Assembly (NCBI RefSeq): GCF_000350225.1
Contig: NW_005179183.1
Coordinates: 80,135 to 121,627 of the forward strand
DNA length: 41,493 nucleotides
From: Chondrus crispus
Lineage: Eukaryota > Rhodophyta > Florideophyceae > Gigartinales > Gigartinaceae
Reading direction: 5' to 3'
The notes below the pieces were generated by a model that saw only the letters and a program-made list of their open reading frames with translations, was not told where the DNA came from and did no database searches. Positions 8,662 through 18,616 of the stretch are shown here, piece after piece. Position numbers and translations under genes: made by a program. Every line of letters starts with the position of its first letter. Position 1 is the first letter of the stretch.

Positions 8662-11424
8662 TTGATGCGTCGTGCGGACCCCTCTAATGTATCATCTGAT
8701 GTCATGGGAGACCTACAGAAGATCACAGATACTTGCGACGTTTGCCAGCGCGAGGCTAATGCTCCCCATAGGTTCAGAGTATCTATGCCCGAAACTGATT
8801 GCGTATTCAATCGCACTGTTTGCGTTGATCTCATGACCCTTGATGGAAAAACAGTGTTTCATGTCGTAGACAAAGATACAAAGTTTTATGCCGCATGCTT
8901 CCTTGTTGGAGAGTCTACAAAAGATGTATGGGACGTTTTCATGGACATATGGGTGTCTCGGTACGTTGGATTTCCTGACAAGATATCCGCTGACCAGGGA
9001 CCACAATTCAAGTCTACTGAATGGAAGAATCTTCTTAATACTGCTGGGATCAAGGAACAACTTTCAGGCGTCGAGAGCCATAATGCTATTGGCGTGGGTG
9101 AAAGATACCACTCGTATCTAAGACGTGTTTACAACAAAGTACGTTCCGATAATTCTCAGACTCAGCCGAGGCTGGCACTTCAGCTGGCTGTTAAAGCTGT
9201 CAATGACACAGCTGGGCCTTCGGGACTCGTCCCCACGCTTCTAGTTTTTGGCATACTCCCCCGTCTTCCTATTACCCCTAAAGAACTCCCTGAACATGCC
9301 GCGAGGATGAAGGCTATGGACGTTGCTTGCAAGGAGATGGTTCAAATTTCAAGTCAAGCTAGACTGGAAACCGCTCTCCGCAGTAACGTGCCGTCTGCCG
9401 CTGACAAGTCTTACTCAGTTGGAGACGAGGTACTAATGTACCGTGAGAAACCTATTGGCAAGTGGGTTGGTCCATACGTCGTCAAAGATAAGGAAGGTAA
9501 GATGTTGACGCTAGACACTGGAGATCGGAGCATCCGGGCATCTATTGACAAATTGAAGAGATACAAAGTCAGTGATGGGGCTCTTGCGCAAACTGATAAC
9601 GATCCTTCTGATCATATCTCTGATAATGCTGGAAAAACACCAAATGAAAATGTTATAGCTGAAGGTGACGATTTTTTGATGGATCATCCACTGGAAACTA
9701 CGGTTGTGACAGATAGCTCTACGTCTCTTGAAAATGATCTCTTCGATGAAGAATTGCTCGATATCATGAAAGGAATACGCGAATCTGAGCTCAGTAGGCT
9801 CGATGAGAATACTCTCCACTCTATCGACCCCATAAGTCTTGGAGTTGCTTTCATCGGAATTCACATCACAGAGGTGTTGAAATCCGGAGACTTGCGTGGA
9901 AATTCAAATGGTTTCAGGAAAGCAAAGCTAGCTGAAATAAGGGGGCTGAAAGATCGAAATGTGTGGAAGGTAGTTCCCAAGTCATCTGTCCCAGCCGATG
10001 CAAATGTACTTGGCGGTCGATTTGTTCTTGCCATTAAGAACATAGGAACGGAGAACGAAAAGGAGAAGGCCAGATATGTCGCACAAGGTTACAAGGACAA
10101 AGATAAACCATATATGGTTCATGATATTCCAGCATTACGTGCTTCATCGATCAGACTTATACTATCTGTCGCGGCAATCAAAGGGTTCCGTGTCTTTTCA
10201 CATGATGTGAATCAGGCATATACACAAAGCAAAGATAAGCTAAGTCGAAAGATATTCCTTTTACCAAAAAAGGAGGACCTGGAGTTAATTGGAATAACTG
10301 ATGAAGAGCTCCTGGAGCTGTTAATTCCCTTATACGGTGTTTGTGACGCTGGTGACTACTGGGCTGTAACGTTGGAATTTCACGTCACAGAAGACTTGAG
10401 TATGACGCCTACCACTGGAGATCCTGCATTATATGTCAAGGTATCTGATGGTGAGACTGAAGGCGTAATGGGAATCTACGTCGACGACAACCTCAATGCA
10501 GGCAATGAGAAGTTTGAAAAGATAACTGCTGAAACACTCGAGAAGTTTGACGCAAAGCCGCGAGTATACGACAATTTCGATTTCTTTGGCACAATGATAA
10601 CAACCACATCTCCAGGCGAGTTCTTTCTCTCACAAGAGAAGCACGCCAAAAGATTACCCATCGCTCCAAAGGGCTGCTCATTTGATCATTTTCGAAAGCA
10701 TCGAGCAAAGCTTTCATGGATGGCACATTCCCGTCCTGATCTATGCTGCAGTATCAACAAAGCTGCCCAGGTGACAGAAGATACAATGTCCGATGACAAA
10801 GTCAAGGCATTTAATCATGCAGTGAAGATTGCTAAAGGCAGCGATGTTAAGGGGCTTCGATTCGGGAAACTTGACGTTGACACGCTCGTTCTGAAGTGCT
10901 ACGCGGATGCAGCTTTTGCAACAAACGATGATCTATCATCTCAACTTGGATACATTATATTGATTTGCGACATGAACGCTCAATGCCATATTCTGGATTA
11001 CTCGAGCAAGAAGTCCAAAAGAGTTGTACGATCCATCATGGGTGGCGAAGTTTATTCGCTTGTGGATGGTTTTGACACTGCCTTTGTAATTCGGAATGAC
11101 CTGGAACTTCTGCTAGGAACTAAGATTCAGCTACATTGCTTTACAGATTCGAAGCAGCTGTTTGACTCAGTCACAAAAGGCAGACAGACAACCGAAAAGA
11201 GGCTAATGATAGACATCGCTGGGGCGCGAGACGCATACAAATCCTTTGATATTACTCAAATTGGCCTCGTGTGCACAGATCTTAATCCTGCCGATGGTTT
11301 ATCGAAAGTTAAGGACAATGGAGCACTGTCAAAGCTGCTATTCACTGGTATTGATCACTGTGAAGTGGAGCAGTGGATCACGCGCAATGAATCAAGCTCG
11401 CTATATGAAGAAGTGGGAGTGTAA
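8662..11424 (+). CDS. Copia Pol: integrase, reverse transcriptase, RNase H (about 920 aa)
   Basis: Catalytic part of the retrotransposon. Integrase comes first: zinc-finger cysteines CDVC (about 8735), then the DDE residues in TVCVDLM, SADQGPQF and GVGERYH, and a C-terminal GKWVGPYVVKD segment. Reverse transcriptase follows, with FSHDVNQAYTQS and the copia catalytic box YVDD at 10477-10488, then RNase H with CYADAAFA (about 10902) and HCFTDSKQLFD. The frame opens at TTG 8662 with the first ATG at 8665, but the integrase zinc finger begins upstream (FYHPHPDKVYALMRR from about 8630) with no ATG, so this product should normally be made as an extension of Gag-Pro. The stop TAA (11422-11424) lies inside the right LTR. 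Confidence 0.9.
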   Translation: MMRRADPSNVSSDVMGDLQKITDTCDVCQREANAPHRFRVSMPETDCVFNRTVCVDLMTLDGKTVFHVVDKDTKFYAACFLVGESTKDVWDVFMDIWVSRYVGFPDKISADQGPQFKSTEWKNLLNTAGIKEQLSGVESHNAIGVGERYHSYLRRVYNKVRSDNSQTQPRLALQLAVKAVNDTAGPSGLVPTLLVFGILPRLPITPKELPEHAARMKAMDVACKEMVQISSQARLETALRSNVPSAADKSYSVGDEVLMYREKPIGKWVGPYVVKDKEGKMLTLDTGDRSIRASIDKLKRYKVSDGALAQTDNDPSDHISDNAGKTPNENVIAEGDDFLMDHPLETTVVTDSSTSLENDLFDEELLDIMKGIRESELSRLDENTLHSIDPISLGVAFIGIHITEVLKSGDLRGNSNGFRKAKLAEIRGLKDRNVWKVVPKSSVPADANVLGGRFVLAIKNIGTENEKEKARYVAQGYKDKDKPYMVHDIPALRASSIRLILSVAAIKGFRVFSHDVNQAYTQSKDKLSRKIFLLPKKEDLELIGITDEELLELLIPLYGVCDAGDYWAVTLEFHVTEDLSMTPTTGDPALYVKVSDGETEGVMGIYVDDNLNAGNEKFEKITAETLEKFDAKPRVYDNFDFFGTMITTTSPGEFFLSQEKHAKRLPIAPKGCSFDHFRKHRAKLSWMAHSRPDLCCSINKAAQVTEDTMSDDKVKAFNHAVKIAKGSDVKGLRFGKLDVDTLVLKCYADAAFATNDDLSSQLGYIILICDMNAQCHILDYSSKKSKRVVRSIMGGEVYSLVDGFDTAFVIRNDLELLLGTKIQLHCFTDSKQLFDSVTKGRQTTEKRLMIDIAGARDAYKSFDITQIGLVCTDLNPADGLSKVKDNGALSKLLFTGIDHCEVEQWITRNESSSLYEEVGV
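11406..11419 (+). other. Polypurine tract of the copia element
   Basis: TGAAGAAGTGGGAG immediately before the right LTR is almost all purine, as expected of the RNase-H-resistant primer for plus-strand DNA. It also encodes the last residues of Pol. Confidence 0.75.
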
Positions 11425-11625
11425 TGGTGACGGGGTAGGAATGCACTCTCACATTCTTGACAATAGATGTCTAGAATATCGTGCTCGCTTGGTTCCGTTT
11501 AGTCTTTTATTTGAGTTTATTTTCAGGCGATTCAATCAACTTCTACTACCGCCGACGGACAGCGCCAAAGGAAGAAACAGGCCGGTCGAAGGCCTGTAGC
11601 GAACAGAGTCTCACAGTGTACGACA
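11420..11625 (+). repeat. Right (3') LTR, 206 bp, internally deleted
   Basis: Same ends as the left LTR (TGTAATGG ... TACGACA) but missing the 101 bases equivalent to 5107-5207, joining CTTCTACTAC directly to CGCCGACGG. Otherwise one substitution separates the two. The first codon boundary overlaps the Pol stop. Confidence 0.95.
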
Positions 11626-11630
11626 AAAGC
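11626..11630. repeat. Target site duplication, right (AAAGC)
   Basis: Second copy of the AAAGC found at 4972-4976, marking the insertion site. Confidence 0.9.
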
Positions 11631-13739
11631 TACTCAGAAATCTCAATTGGAAATCTCGCTCGGAAATGAAGTGCATCAATCAATGGTAGCGTGACTTTTC
11701 TCTGTAACCGCGGCTGTAATTGGATTAACAGGAACCATCAATACAAAGTGCGACCTGTTGTTGACTTGCCTGCCCCTAATGATGATTTGAGTTTGTTACA
11801 TGCTCGCCTCTATCCCATGAGATTTGGCAGCGTCTATCCTCACGTGTTTTGCAGTTAGAGCCGAATATGTCCGCATTTCTGCGAGGCAGCCAGCAAGAAT
11901 TATCACTTCCGATACAACAATGTCACAGAGAGCGAAACGGTTTTGCGTTATCTGAGCACAGCCGCACACTGCTACCCGGAAACAGAGACAAGTTCTCGAG
12001 TACAAATCCGGCCGTGGGCAAATGAAAGACAGAGGGGGCCGATGGGAAAAGCCTGACCACCTGTCGCTGCTTCTGATAGGTTGTCTTGAGTCTCCCTGTC
12101 GCGGTCCGGAGCTTACCTTCCAGGGGAAAATGACGGGGATTAATCAAGAGCGTGCGTCTATCTTCTGTTTTTACTTTATGACTCGTGCAATGAACGAAGG
12201 GCAACAAAGCGATACGCTCCTCGTTTCACGCAAATGCGTTGCTTCCGGGTTCCCCTCCTTGGTTCAATCTCAGCCATAAGAATCAATATTCCCAATCTAA
12301 TGCCTTGTTAGAGACGCCTAAATGAAGTCTCTCCTCGACAGCGCTTGCTTCTTCATAAAGAATATCTCCTGCTTCTGCAGGAAGCACAACTTGTGATGTA
12401 TTTCACGAAAAGCAATCTTAAAATACGACTAACACGTCGCCATAATAACAGTTTTTAAGTAGTGCCAGACAAACAACTTTGAAGCATTTTCGTCACTTTT
12501 AGAGGAGTATTCAAGAGAAAGCCGAATCTGTTCGCAGATTGTTTTACTTTCGTAGTCTTTCGCTTTCGTGAGTTTAACATTTAGGCTACAAAAAAGAATA
12601 GCGACTCTGCACTGCATCTCTGGTAGCAATGATGGTGTCCGGTGTGTCCTATTATTTGCCGTCTAAAAGAGATTCTGGATCCCTTACGCATAACATTTCG
12701 ACCACAGATGAACGCGATACCGCCTTATTCACAGTTGAGGTGTCGTGACATAGCCCGTCACAACTGCCCGTTAATATTAATTTATATAATTGCGTGAAAG
12801 GAAAACAGGTGGGCCAAGGAATGAGCGGCTGCCGTTTCATTTGTCCTATATGTATGATAAAACCATGATCAACAAATACGAACCGATGACGTATGAGTAC
12901 TTTGCTTTCGAGCTAATTATTGGCCGAGTGCATATCCCGATCAGCCAATAAACGCAGAACACGGGCCGCACTTCATGAACTGGCGGCGGATAATGCATGT
13001 TCAAATCATACAAATGTGACGCTTCGCCCTTCTCGAGTTGCAGTCTCGCGCAAACTGTAGCTCTTTTGAAGACAAAATGTCAAGTGTGCGCGACGTTCCC
13101 CCAGAAAATCAAAATCAAAAAAAATTTGAGCTGTGCCTTATGTGCTCGACACATCTCCACCAGACACACAACACTTTTGACCCCAAACCTTAGGGACGAG
13201 GTCAAAGGATTCACTCCAACACCAATGGTGTGTGTCGGTCGCACTGGGCTGAGAAAGAAACCAACGCATACCTTTATTTTGCCCCACGAAAGGCTTCCAC
13301 GCTACATATAAAGAATTAACGAGCAACTCGCAGTTTACGTGCCGCTTCCCATCTTTTTCTCTGCTGCACTCCACACAGTTCTCGCTCGGTTTATAGGCGC
13401 GAGGAAGCATTCTTCTTTCTATTAGAGTGCTTCGTGCCCTTCGTTGGAGACAGGCCATTGCTCTGCGTGTCTGCACTTTTGTCCTTTGTCGCAAATACGA
13501 CCATCTTTACCGCGACTTGCACGCCTTCTAACATCTTTGCATCCATTCATATACTAGAAACCCGGCATCCACTCATTTGTCTGCATCTTGTCGATATCTT
13601 CGGGCCATTTCTGAGAGGAAAAAGGCGACGCCTACTACCTCCTTCACACCCCTATCTATCGGGCCACTTAGTAGAGGGGGCCTACCCGCAGCCTGGTGAT
13701 CAACTCTAACGAGTGTATACTCCTCTCCTTTCCTCCAAG
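11631..13739. other. Spacer upstream of the GPDH gene
   Basis: About 2.1 kb in which I see no supported gene; open frames are short, on both strands and without motifs. It must include the promoter and leader of the downstream dehydrogenase gene. The only promoter-like signal is the TATA-like site at 13305-13313. Confidence 0.5.
13305..13313 (+). promoter_or_regulatory. Possible TATA box upstream of GPDH
   Basis: CATATAAAG lies 427 bases before the GPDH ATG at 13740. If used, it implies a leader of about 400 bases, long for this window; a non-coding 5' intron is possible. Confidence 0.3.
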
Positions 13740-14867
13740 ATGACAATTGCTACTCGTACTGAAACGCGCCCGCAGGCCTACGCCCATACTCCTACTCGCT
13801 CAAGCCAGAAACCTCCGAGCCTCATGAAGCGTGTTTGCATTGTCGGAGCTGGAAATTGGGGCTCAGCTGCTTCCATGATCATCGCACGAAACATGAAGCG
13901 CTATGATCACTTCGAGAACACTGTCAACATGTGGGTGTACGAAGAGATGATTGACGGTCGGAAGCTCACTGAAATCATCAACACAGAGCACAGAAACGTC
14001 AAGTACCTCCCTGACCATGAGCTCCCAGAAAACGTTGTCGCCGTCCCGGAACTTCTGGACGCTGTCTGTGATTGCAATGTTCTTGTCTTCGTTCTCCCGC
14101 ATCAGTTTCTCCACAGAACATGCAAGACGCTCAAGGGGAGGCTTCCTCCAGACACTATTGCTATATCTCTGATCAAGGGCATTGACTTCAACGAGGAAGG
14201 CGTTGTGCTGATGACTGATATGATCAAAAACGAGCTGGACATAGATGTTTCTGTTCTAAGTGGTGCTAACATTGCTAATGAGATTGCCGCGGGCAAATTC
14301 TGTGAGTCTACAATTGGCTATGCAGATGAAGAGAACGCGACGACGTTCTACGAGATGTTCAACGAGAAGAATTTCCGAATTTCCATTGTGAACGATATCG
14401 AGTCAGTTCAGGTCTTCGGTGCGATCAAGAACGTGATTGCGCTGGGTGCAGGTTTTTGTGATGCTTTGGAGATGGGGAATAATACCAAGGCTGCTCTCAT
14501 TCGCATCGGCCTTTTAGAGATACAACGTTTCGCCAGGAAGTATTTCGGTCCCATCAACGACGCTGCTATGTTGGAGTCATGCGGTCTTGCTGATCTCATC
14601 ACGACTTGCCTCGGAGGGCGTAATCGTCGGTGTGCCGAGGCATTTGGCAGAGCAGATGGAAAGCGCTCATGGGAGGAACTAGAGGCAGAAATGCTAAATG
14701 GACAGAAGTTGCAGGGTACCAGCACTTGTCTTGAGGTTATGAAGATTCTCAAGAGAGACAATGCCGTTGGCGACTTTCCGTTCATGGAGCTCATACACAA
14801 CGTTGCATACGAAGGTGCTCCTATATCAACGATCGTGGACTTCCCGGACGAGCATGCTCCTGCGTAA
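13740..14867 (+). CDS. GPD1: NAD-dependent glycerol-3-phosphate dehydrogenase (375 aa)
   Basis: Interconverts dihydroxyacetone phosphate and sn-glycerol 3-phosphate with NADH/NAD+. The Rossmann glycine motif is GAGNWG (36-41). Family active-site and NAD-contact positions are recognisable: LPHQF (119-123), SLIKGID (K146), GAIKNVIALGAGFCD (K230) and GGRNRRCAEAF (292-302). Length fits the eukaryotic GPD1 type (about 350) plus an N-terminal extension of about 29 residues. I start at ATG 13740; the nine codons upstream begin with GTG and are probably untranslated. In red algae glycerol 3-phosphate is the acceptor for UDP-galactose in floridoside synthesis, so a role in osmolyte and carbon storage is a reasonable inference, besides lipid synthesis. 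Compartment is uncertain. The gene converges with the KEA-type gene. Confidence 0.93.
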   Translation: MTIATRTETRPQAYAHTPTRSSQKPPSLMKRVCIVGAGNWGSAASMIIARNMKRYDHFENTVNMWVYEEMIDGRKLTEIINTEHRNVKYLPDHELPENVVAVPELLDAVCDCNVLVFVLPHQFLHRTCKTLKGRLPPDTIAISLIKGIDFNEEGVVLMTDMIKNELDIDVSVLSGANIANEIAAGKFCESTIGYADEENATTFYEMFNEKNFRISIVNDIESVQVFGAIKNVIALGAGFCDALEMGNNTKAALIRIGLLEIQRFARKYFGPINDAAMLESCGLADLITTCLGGRNRRCAEAFGRADGKRSWEELEAEMLNGQKLQGTSTCLEVMKILKRDNAVGDFPFMELIHNVAYEGAPISTIVDFPDEHAPA

Positions 14868-15334
14868 TACTTTATAGAAGACTTTGCGACGATTCCAAGC
14901 AGGCTTCCTTTCCTCGTAAAAGATCTCGATTTGTCTACCTCGGAGTATCATGCCGATACCTGGCATTAAGAATATAAGGAGCGTCTCGTACTAGGACTAC
15001 ACTGAAAGGCAGACTGACACAAACGCCTCAATGCTCAGAAGGTATCAATTCTACATCCACGACATGTTAAGTTAGTTTGATATCGCGCTTATAAAGTTAG
15101 GCCTATGGCTACAACTTCGCCTGTGACCTAGTATGTGCATGTACAATGTCTCGACGTCCGATGTGTTATACATGGATAACTGCGTACAGTGTATTGCTTC
15201 GCCGCCTCAATTTTCTGCTACTGAGTAGGGCGTATATAGATATTTGATAGATTCCATGTTGATCCATTCCAAAAGTAACAATACATTACGAAGACGACTA
15301 GTTCTTACGCAATCACAAAATCGCGCGTACTTCT
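14868..15334. other. Convergent spacer GPDH / KEA-type antiporter
   Basis: 467 bases between two convergent genes, AT-rich, no open frame or repeat of note. It should hold both 3' untranslated regions and polyadenylation sites. Confidence 0.5.
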
Positions 15335-17914
15335 TCACCGCACACTATCTGTTTCGGAGTCTTCGACACTTCTTGCTGGTTTCTTCTTTTGTTCTTCTTT
15401 TGATGTGACAACTTCAGCAGGTTCATAAATGTCCTCACTCGGTAATACTGGGCTCTCCGCAGGTTCGTAGATATCCTCTTCGGCGCTTAGGTTCTTAACG
15501 ATCGTCGATACTTCCTCTGAGGGTGCGTCTCCTTGAGTGGATACAGAGATCTCATCAAGAGCGCTTGTTTCTTCTTCTTCTTCATCGTCATCCATTGGTT
15601 CTTCGCCGTCACCGTCCGCCCGAGACGCTGGCTTGGGTTTGCCCGTCTTTTCTAAGCCTCCAAATTGCCTGAAGGTTGAGCCCAACGATGTCGTAAGACT
15701 GTCTGCTATTCCCAGCTCTGTGACATTCTCTGCTCTTGCCTCCTCAATCAAAGAATTGACTTCATCCAGCGGCGTTCCGTAGTCGAGCAAAACTGCTCCA
15801 CCGAGCAGTAAAGAAGCTTCCAATAGCTCTGGCACGATAGCGGTGGCTCCAGCTGCCTGCAGGAGCTTCTGGTGTTTGCCGTCGCGGGCTCGGCAGAAAA
15901 CTTGAATATCTTCGAACTCGCGGCGGATGTTTTGGACGACTCGAAGAGCTTGCTCTGGTTCATCCAAGGTTACGACAATCGCTCGAGCGCGCTCGATGCC
16001 CGCAGACCGTAGGACCTCCGGATGGCAAGCGTCCCCGAAGAACACTGGCAAACCTTTGTTTCGGGCATCGATAACTCGAGTTGGTGACATATCAAATGCC
16101 ATGTATCGTACGAGTTTGGCGTCCAGCATCTCACACACGGATTGTCCCACTCGGCCCCATCCAGCAACCATAACAAAGTCTCGCGCATCTGCAGTATCTG
16201 CGTCTTCCATTCTCACACCGATGAGCCCTCGCTTCTTTTCAAGGCTAGATGAAATTCGTCTTCCGATATCGGCCAAGAACGGAGTCATGGCCATCGACAG
16301 TGCGACTACGAGCAATAAAAGTTGTGAAAGGTCAGCAGGCAGCACACCTACACGCTGAGCCAGCCCAAAGATAACAAAGGCAAACTCGCCACCTTGTGAG
16401 AGCAGCAGTCCTGTTCTCAAAGCCGAACCTATACTAAGCCCGAATCCAACACCGGCTGCCGCAATAACACCAGCCTTTATCGCAAGGAGTCCTGTCACAA
16501 GCGATACCACAGTTCCGATGTTTGTCCACGCAAGATGCAAATCTATTGAAAAGCCGACTGTGATGAAAAAGAGTCCGAGCAGCAACCCCCGAAAGGGCTT
16601 GATATCGGCCTCAACCTGATGCCTGAACTTAGTCTCCGCGAGCATCACTCCAGCCAAAAACGCTCCGAGGGTATCACTCAGACCCAGCACTTGAGTAAGA
16701 GATGAGGTACCAAGAACTGTAAGCAAAATCACGGCAATGAATGCCTCCGGGCTCTTCGCGCGAGCGACAAAGCGGAATACGGGTTGAAGCAGATTCTTCC
16801 CCATCAAAAAAATAGCCGCCAGGGCAACTGCGGCCTTCACAGACGCAATAGAAATGGCGCGTCCAACTGCTGCGGCTCCCCCAGATCCTGCTAGAAGTGG
16901 GGTGAGGACAAGGACTGGGACGACAACCAGATCTTGGAAGAGTAGGATCCCGAAAGCGGCACGTCCAAAACGAGTGCCGACCTCTCCACGTTCGCCAAGG
17001 AGCTGTAGGACAAAGGCGCTGGATGACAATGCCAGGCCTGCACCGATTACGATTGCCGCCTGGATGTTGATACCCGCCATGACCGTCGCAGCGGTGATGA
17101 GGGCACCGGTGACAAAAAATTGGGAAGTTCCCAAGCCAAACACATCAGCACCGAGAGACTTGAGCTTGCTCGTGGACAGCTCAAGACCCATTTCAAACAA
17201 GAAAAAAACGACTCCTAGTTCCGCCAAAGCCTTACTGGTTCCGACATCCCTTACCAGGGCAAATCCATTCGGTCCCAAGGCAATACCGGCAGCAAGAAAG
17301 CCCAAAATCGGGGAGATACCGAAACGACGCGTGAGTGGAATGATGACGACGGTGGTGAACAAAAGAACAAGAGCGTCATTGACAGCTGCCTGATGGCTGT
17401 CGTGATTGTCGTCGCTGTCTTGCGATCCCAATACATGGACAAGGGCCTCGCGCAGGCGGTCAGCACGGAGACGGACGGCGTCCACATTCTCACGAACGAT
17501 GTCAGCGGGGGTCTTTGGGGCAGGTAGTTGCTTTGATTTGCGAACGGCGACGGCTGTGGCCAGGGAACGAGACGATGCATGGCGCGCGTGAGGGGACTGA
17601 AACTGAATGGTGGTGGGTGGAGGAGTCAAGGTCGAGGACTCGGCAGCAGAGACTCGGTTAGGTCTTTGAAGAAGAGTGGCGGCGACAGCGGCGGCGGCCA
17701 GAGCTCGACGCCATGGAGATGGAGGAGGATCTGGTTTGGATTGCGGAGATGCGCATCGGCAGGACGACAGGGATGCGGTTGAATATGGACGAGGTTGCGG
17801 ATGGAAAGGACGTTTGCTTGAGGTGCTCGAAGAGATGTGGGGGCGGCGGTGGTTGTGATGCTGTATCGGGGAGGAGACGGCGAAGGCCGCTGAAACGTAG
17901 GCAGACGAGGCCAT
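15335..17914 (-). CDS. KEA: Plastid K+/H+ antiporter, KEA/KefB-C type (859 aa)
   Basis: CPA2-family cation/proton antiporter, expected to exchange K+ for H+ across a plastid membrane. Residues 1-70 are Ser/Pro/Arg-rich like a transit peptide, followed by RRALAAAAVAATLL ... VSAAE (69-92), which looks like a second, thylakoid-type signal. The transporter domain spans about 178-555: GFLAAGIALGPNGF, FFLFEMGLELS, the CPA2 FQD motif (326-328), DTLGAFLAGVMLAET and LSQGGEFAFVIFG. A TrkA-N/KTN nucleotide-binding domain follows, with GWGRVG at 585-590, as in KefC and plant KEA1-3. The tail (760-859) is acidic, with EDIYEPAE twice (813-820, 827-834). I start at ATG 17914; the longer frame begins with TTG at 17965. 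It lacks the long stromal N-terminal coiled region of plant KEA1/2, so is closer in length to KEA3. Confidence 0.88.
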   Translation of the reverse strand: MASSAYVSAAFAVSSPIQHHNHRRPHISSSTSSKRPFHPQPRPYSTASLSSCRCASPQSKPDPPPSPWRRALAAAAVAATLLQRPNRVSAAESSTLTPPPTTIQFQSPHARHASSRSLATAVAVRKSKQLPAPKTPADIVRENVDAVRLRADRLREALVHVLGSQDSDDNHDSHQAAVNDALVLLFTTVVIIPLTRRFGISPILGFLAAGIALGPNGFALVRDVGTSKALAELGVVFFLFEMGLELSTSKLKSLGADVFGLGTSQFFVTGALITAATVMAGINIQAAIVIGAGLALSSSAFVLQLLGERGEVGTRFGRAAFGILLFQDLVVVPVLVLTPLLAGSGGAAAVGRAISIASVKAAVALAAIFLMGKNLLQPVFRFVARAKSPEAFIAVILLTVLGTSSLTQVLGLSDTLGAFLAGVMLAETKFRHQVEADIKPFRGLLLGLFFITVGFSIDLHLAWTNIGTVVSLVTGLLAIKAGVIAAAGVGFGLSIGSALRTGLLLSQGGEFAFVIFGLAQRVGVLPADLSQLLLLVVALSMAMTPFLADIGRRISSSLEKKRGLIGVRMEDADTADARDFVMVAGWGRVGQSVCEMLDAKLVRYMAFDMSPTRVIDARNKGLPVFFGDACHPEVLRSAGIERARAIVVTLDEPEQALRVVQNIRREFEDIQVFCRARDGKHQKLLQAAGATAIVPELLEASLLLGGAVLLDYGTPLDEVNSLIEEARAENVTELGIADSLTTSLGSTFRQFGGLEKTGKPKPASRADGDGEEPMDDDEEEEETSALDEISVSTQGDAPSEEVSTIVKNLSAEEDIYEPAESPVLPSEDIYEPAEVVTSKEEQKKKPARSVEDSETDSVR

Positions 17915-18616
17915 GATGCGGCAGTTTGCGACGGGGAAGTTTGTGGAAGCGGAAAAAGAAAGCAACGGTTCAGGTGCAGAGGGGGGAGATCAAAGGTGGG
18001 GGGGGGGGGATAGAAAGTTATGGAATAGTAGGCGTGCGGTAATGGGACATGGAGAGATGCGAAGGAGGCGGAGCAGTGGAACGGTGTTCCGAGTTCGGTG
18101 GCGTATGTTGGACGGCGTAGCACGATAGGATGGCGGCACACCGTTATTAGATGCCTGTAGCCGTAAACGAATTCGAAGCGCCTCCCGCGCGGCGTTCCAC
18201 ATCGGCCACCGGGTGCCGTGTGACTAATCTCCCGATCAAAAATGCCCAACAACTCACACTCAATCTGACACGTCCCACATGAGCACACGTTTCAAGTTCT
18301 CCACGTCGAACACGTGTGTGTAGACGTGACATCAGCAACTCAGGCCATCCAATCAAGAAAGCCTATCTATCGGCAGCGTGACCTTCTTGTGGCCGAAGCT
18401 GGAGTTTCGTGTCACCCGCTGCTCAGGAAATCCATTCGCTGCTCGTGTCCTTCAACGCAAATTTCCACGTCAAGTTTCGCCCCCACCCCCGCGTCGCGCT
18501 CCTTTGACTACTTTGCGTTGCCCGAGGCCCCAACTCTCCCCGTCAAGCTCACTGAAACGCCGCGCATTGCCTTCCGGCGTCGCTTGACCTTCCTGTCGCT
18601 CTCCGCGTAGCGGTCG
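17915..18616. promoter_or_regulatory. Divergent promoter region, KEA-type antiporter / CUL4
   Basis: 702 bases separate the two divergent start codons. It contains a run of 12 G (17998-18009) and no clear TATA box. Open frames across it on both strands lack motifs and are not called. A shared bidirectional promoter is inferred from layout only. Confidence 0.4.

Larger units (their letters stand above)
4977..11625 (+). mobile_element. Ty1/copia LTR retrotransposon, full length, target duplication intact
   Basis: A 6.65-kb element bounded by LTRs that start TGTAATGG and end TACGACA, flanked by the 5-base duplication AAAGC. Inside are a 1.35-kb leader with GC-rich repeats, a Gag-protease frame (6638-8569) and an integrase-reverse transcriptase-RNase H frame (8662-11424). 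The order integrase before reverse transcriptase makes it copia rather than gypsy. In the shared part the LTRs differ by one substitution, so insertion is recent, although the right LTR lacks 101 bases. I found no obvious tRNA primer-binding site starting TGG directly after the left LTR, so priming may use an internal tRNA fragment. Confidence 0.95.

Noticed and set aside
13713..13739. Upstream start for the GPDH gene
   Set aside because: The codon is GTG, not ATG; the first ATG is 13740 and gives a normal protein.
17915..17965. Longer N-terminus for the KEA-type antiporter
   Set aside because: It would start with TTG. ATG 17914 gives a good transit-peptide-like start.
17626..18288. 220-codon minus-strand frame over the KEA 5' end and the divergent promoter
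   Set aside because: It overlaps the antiporter in another frame; Pro/Ser-rich low complexity, no motif.
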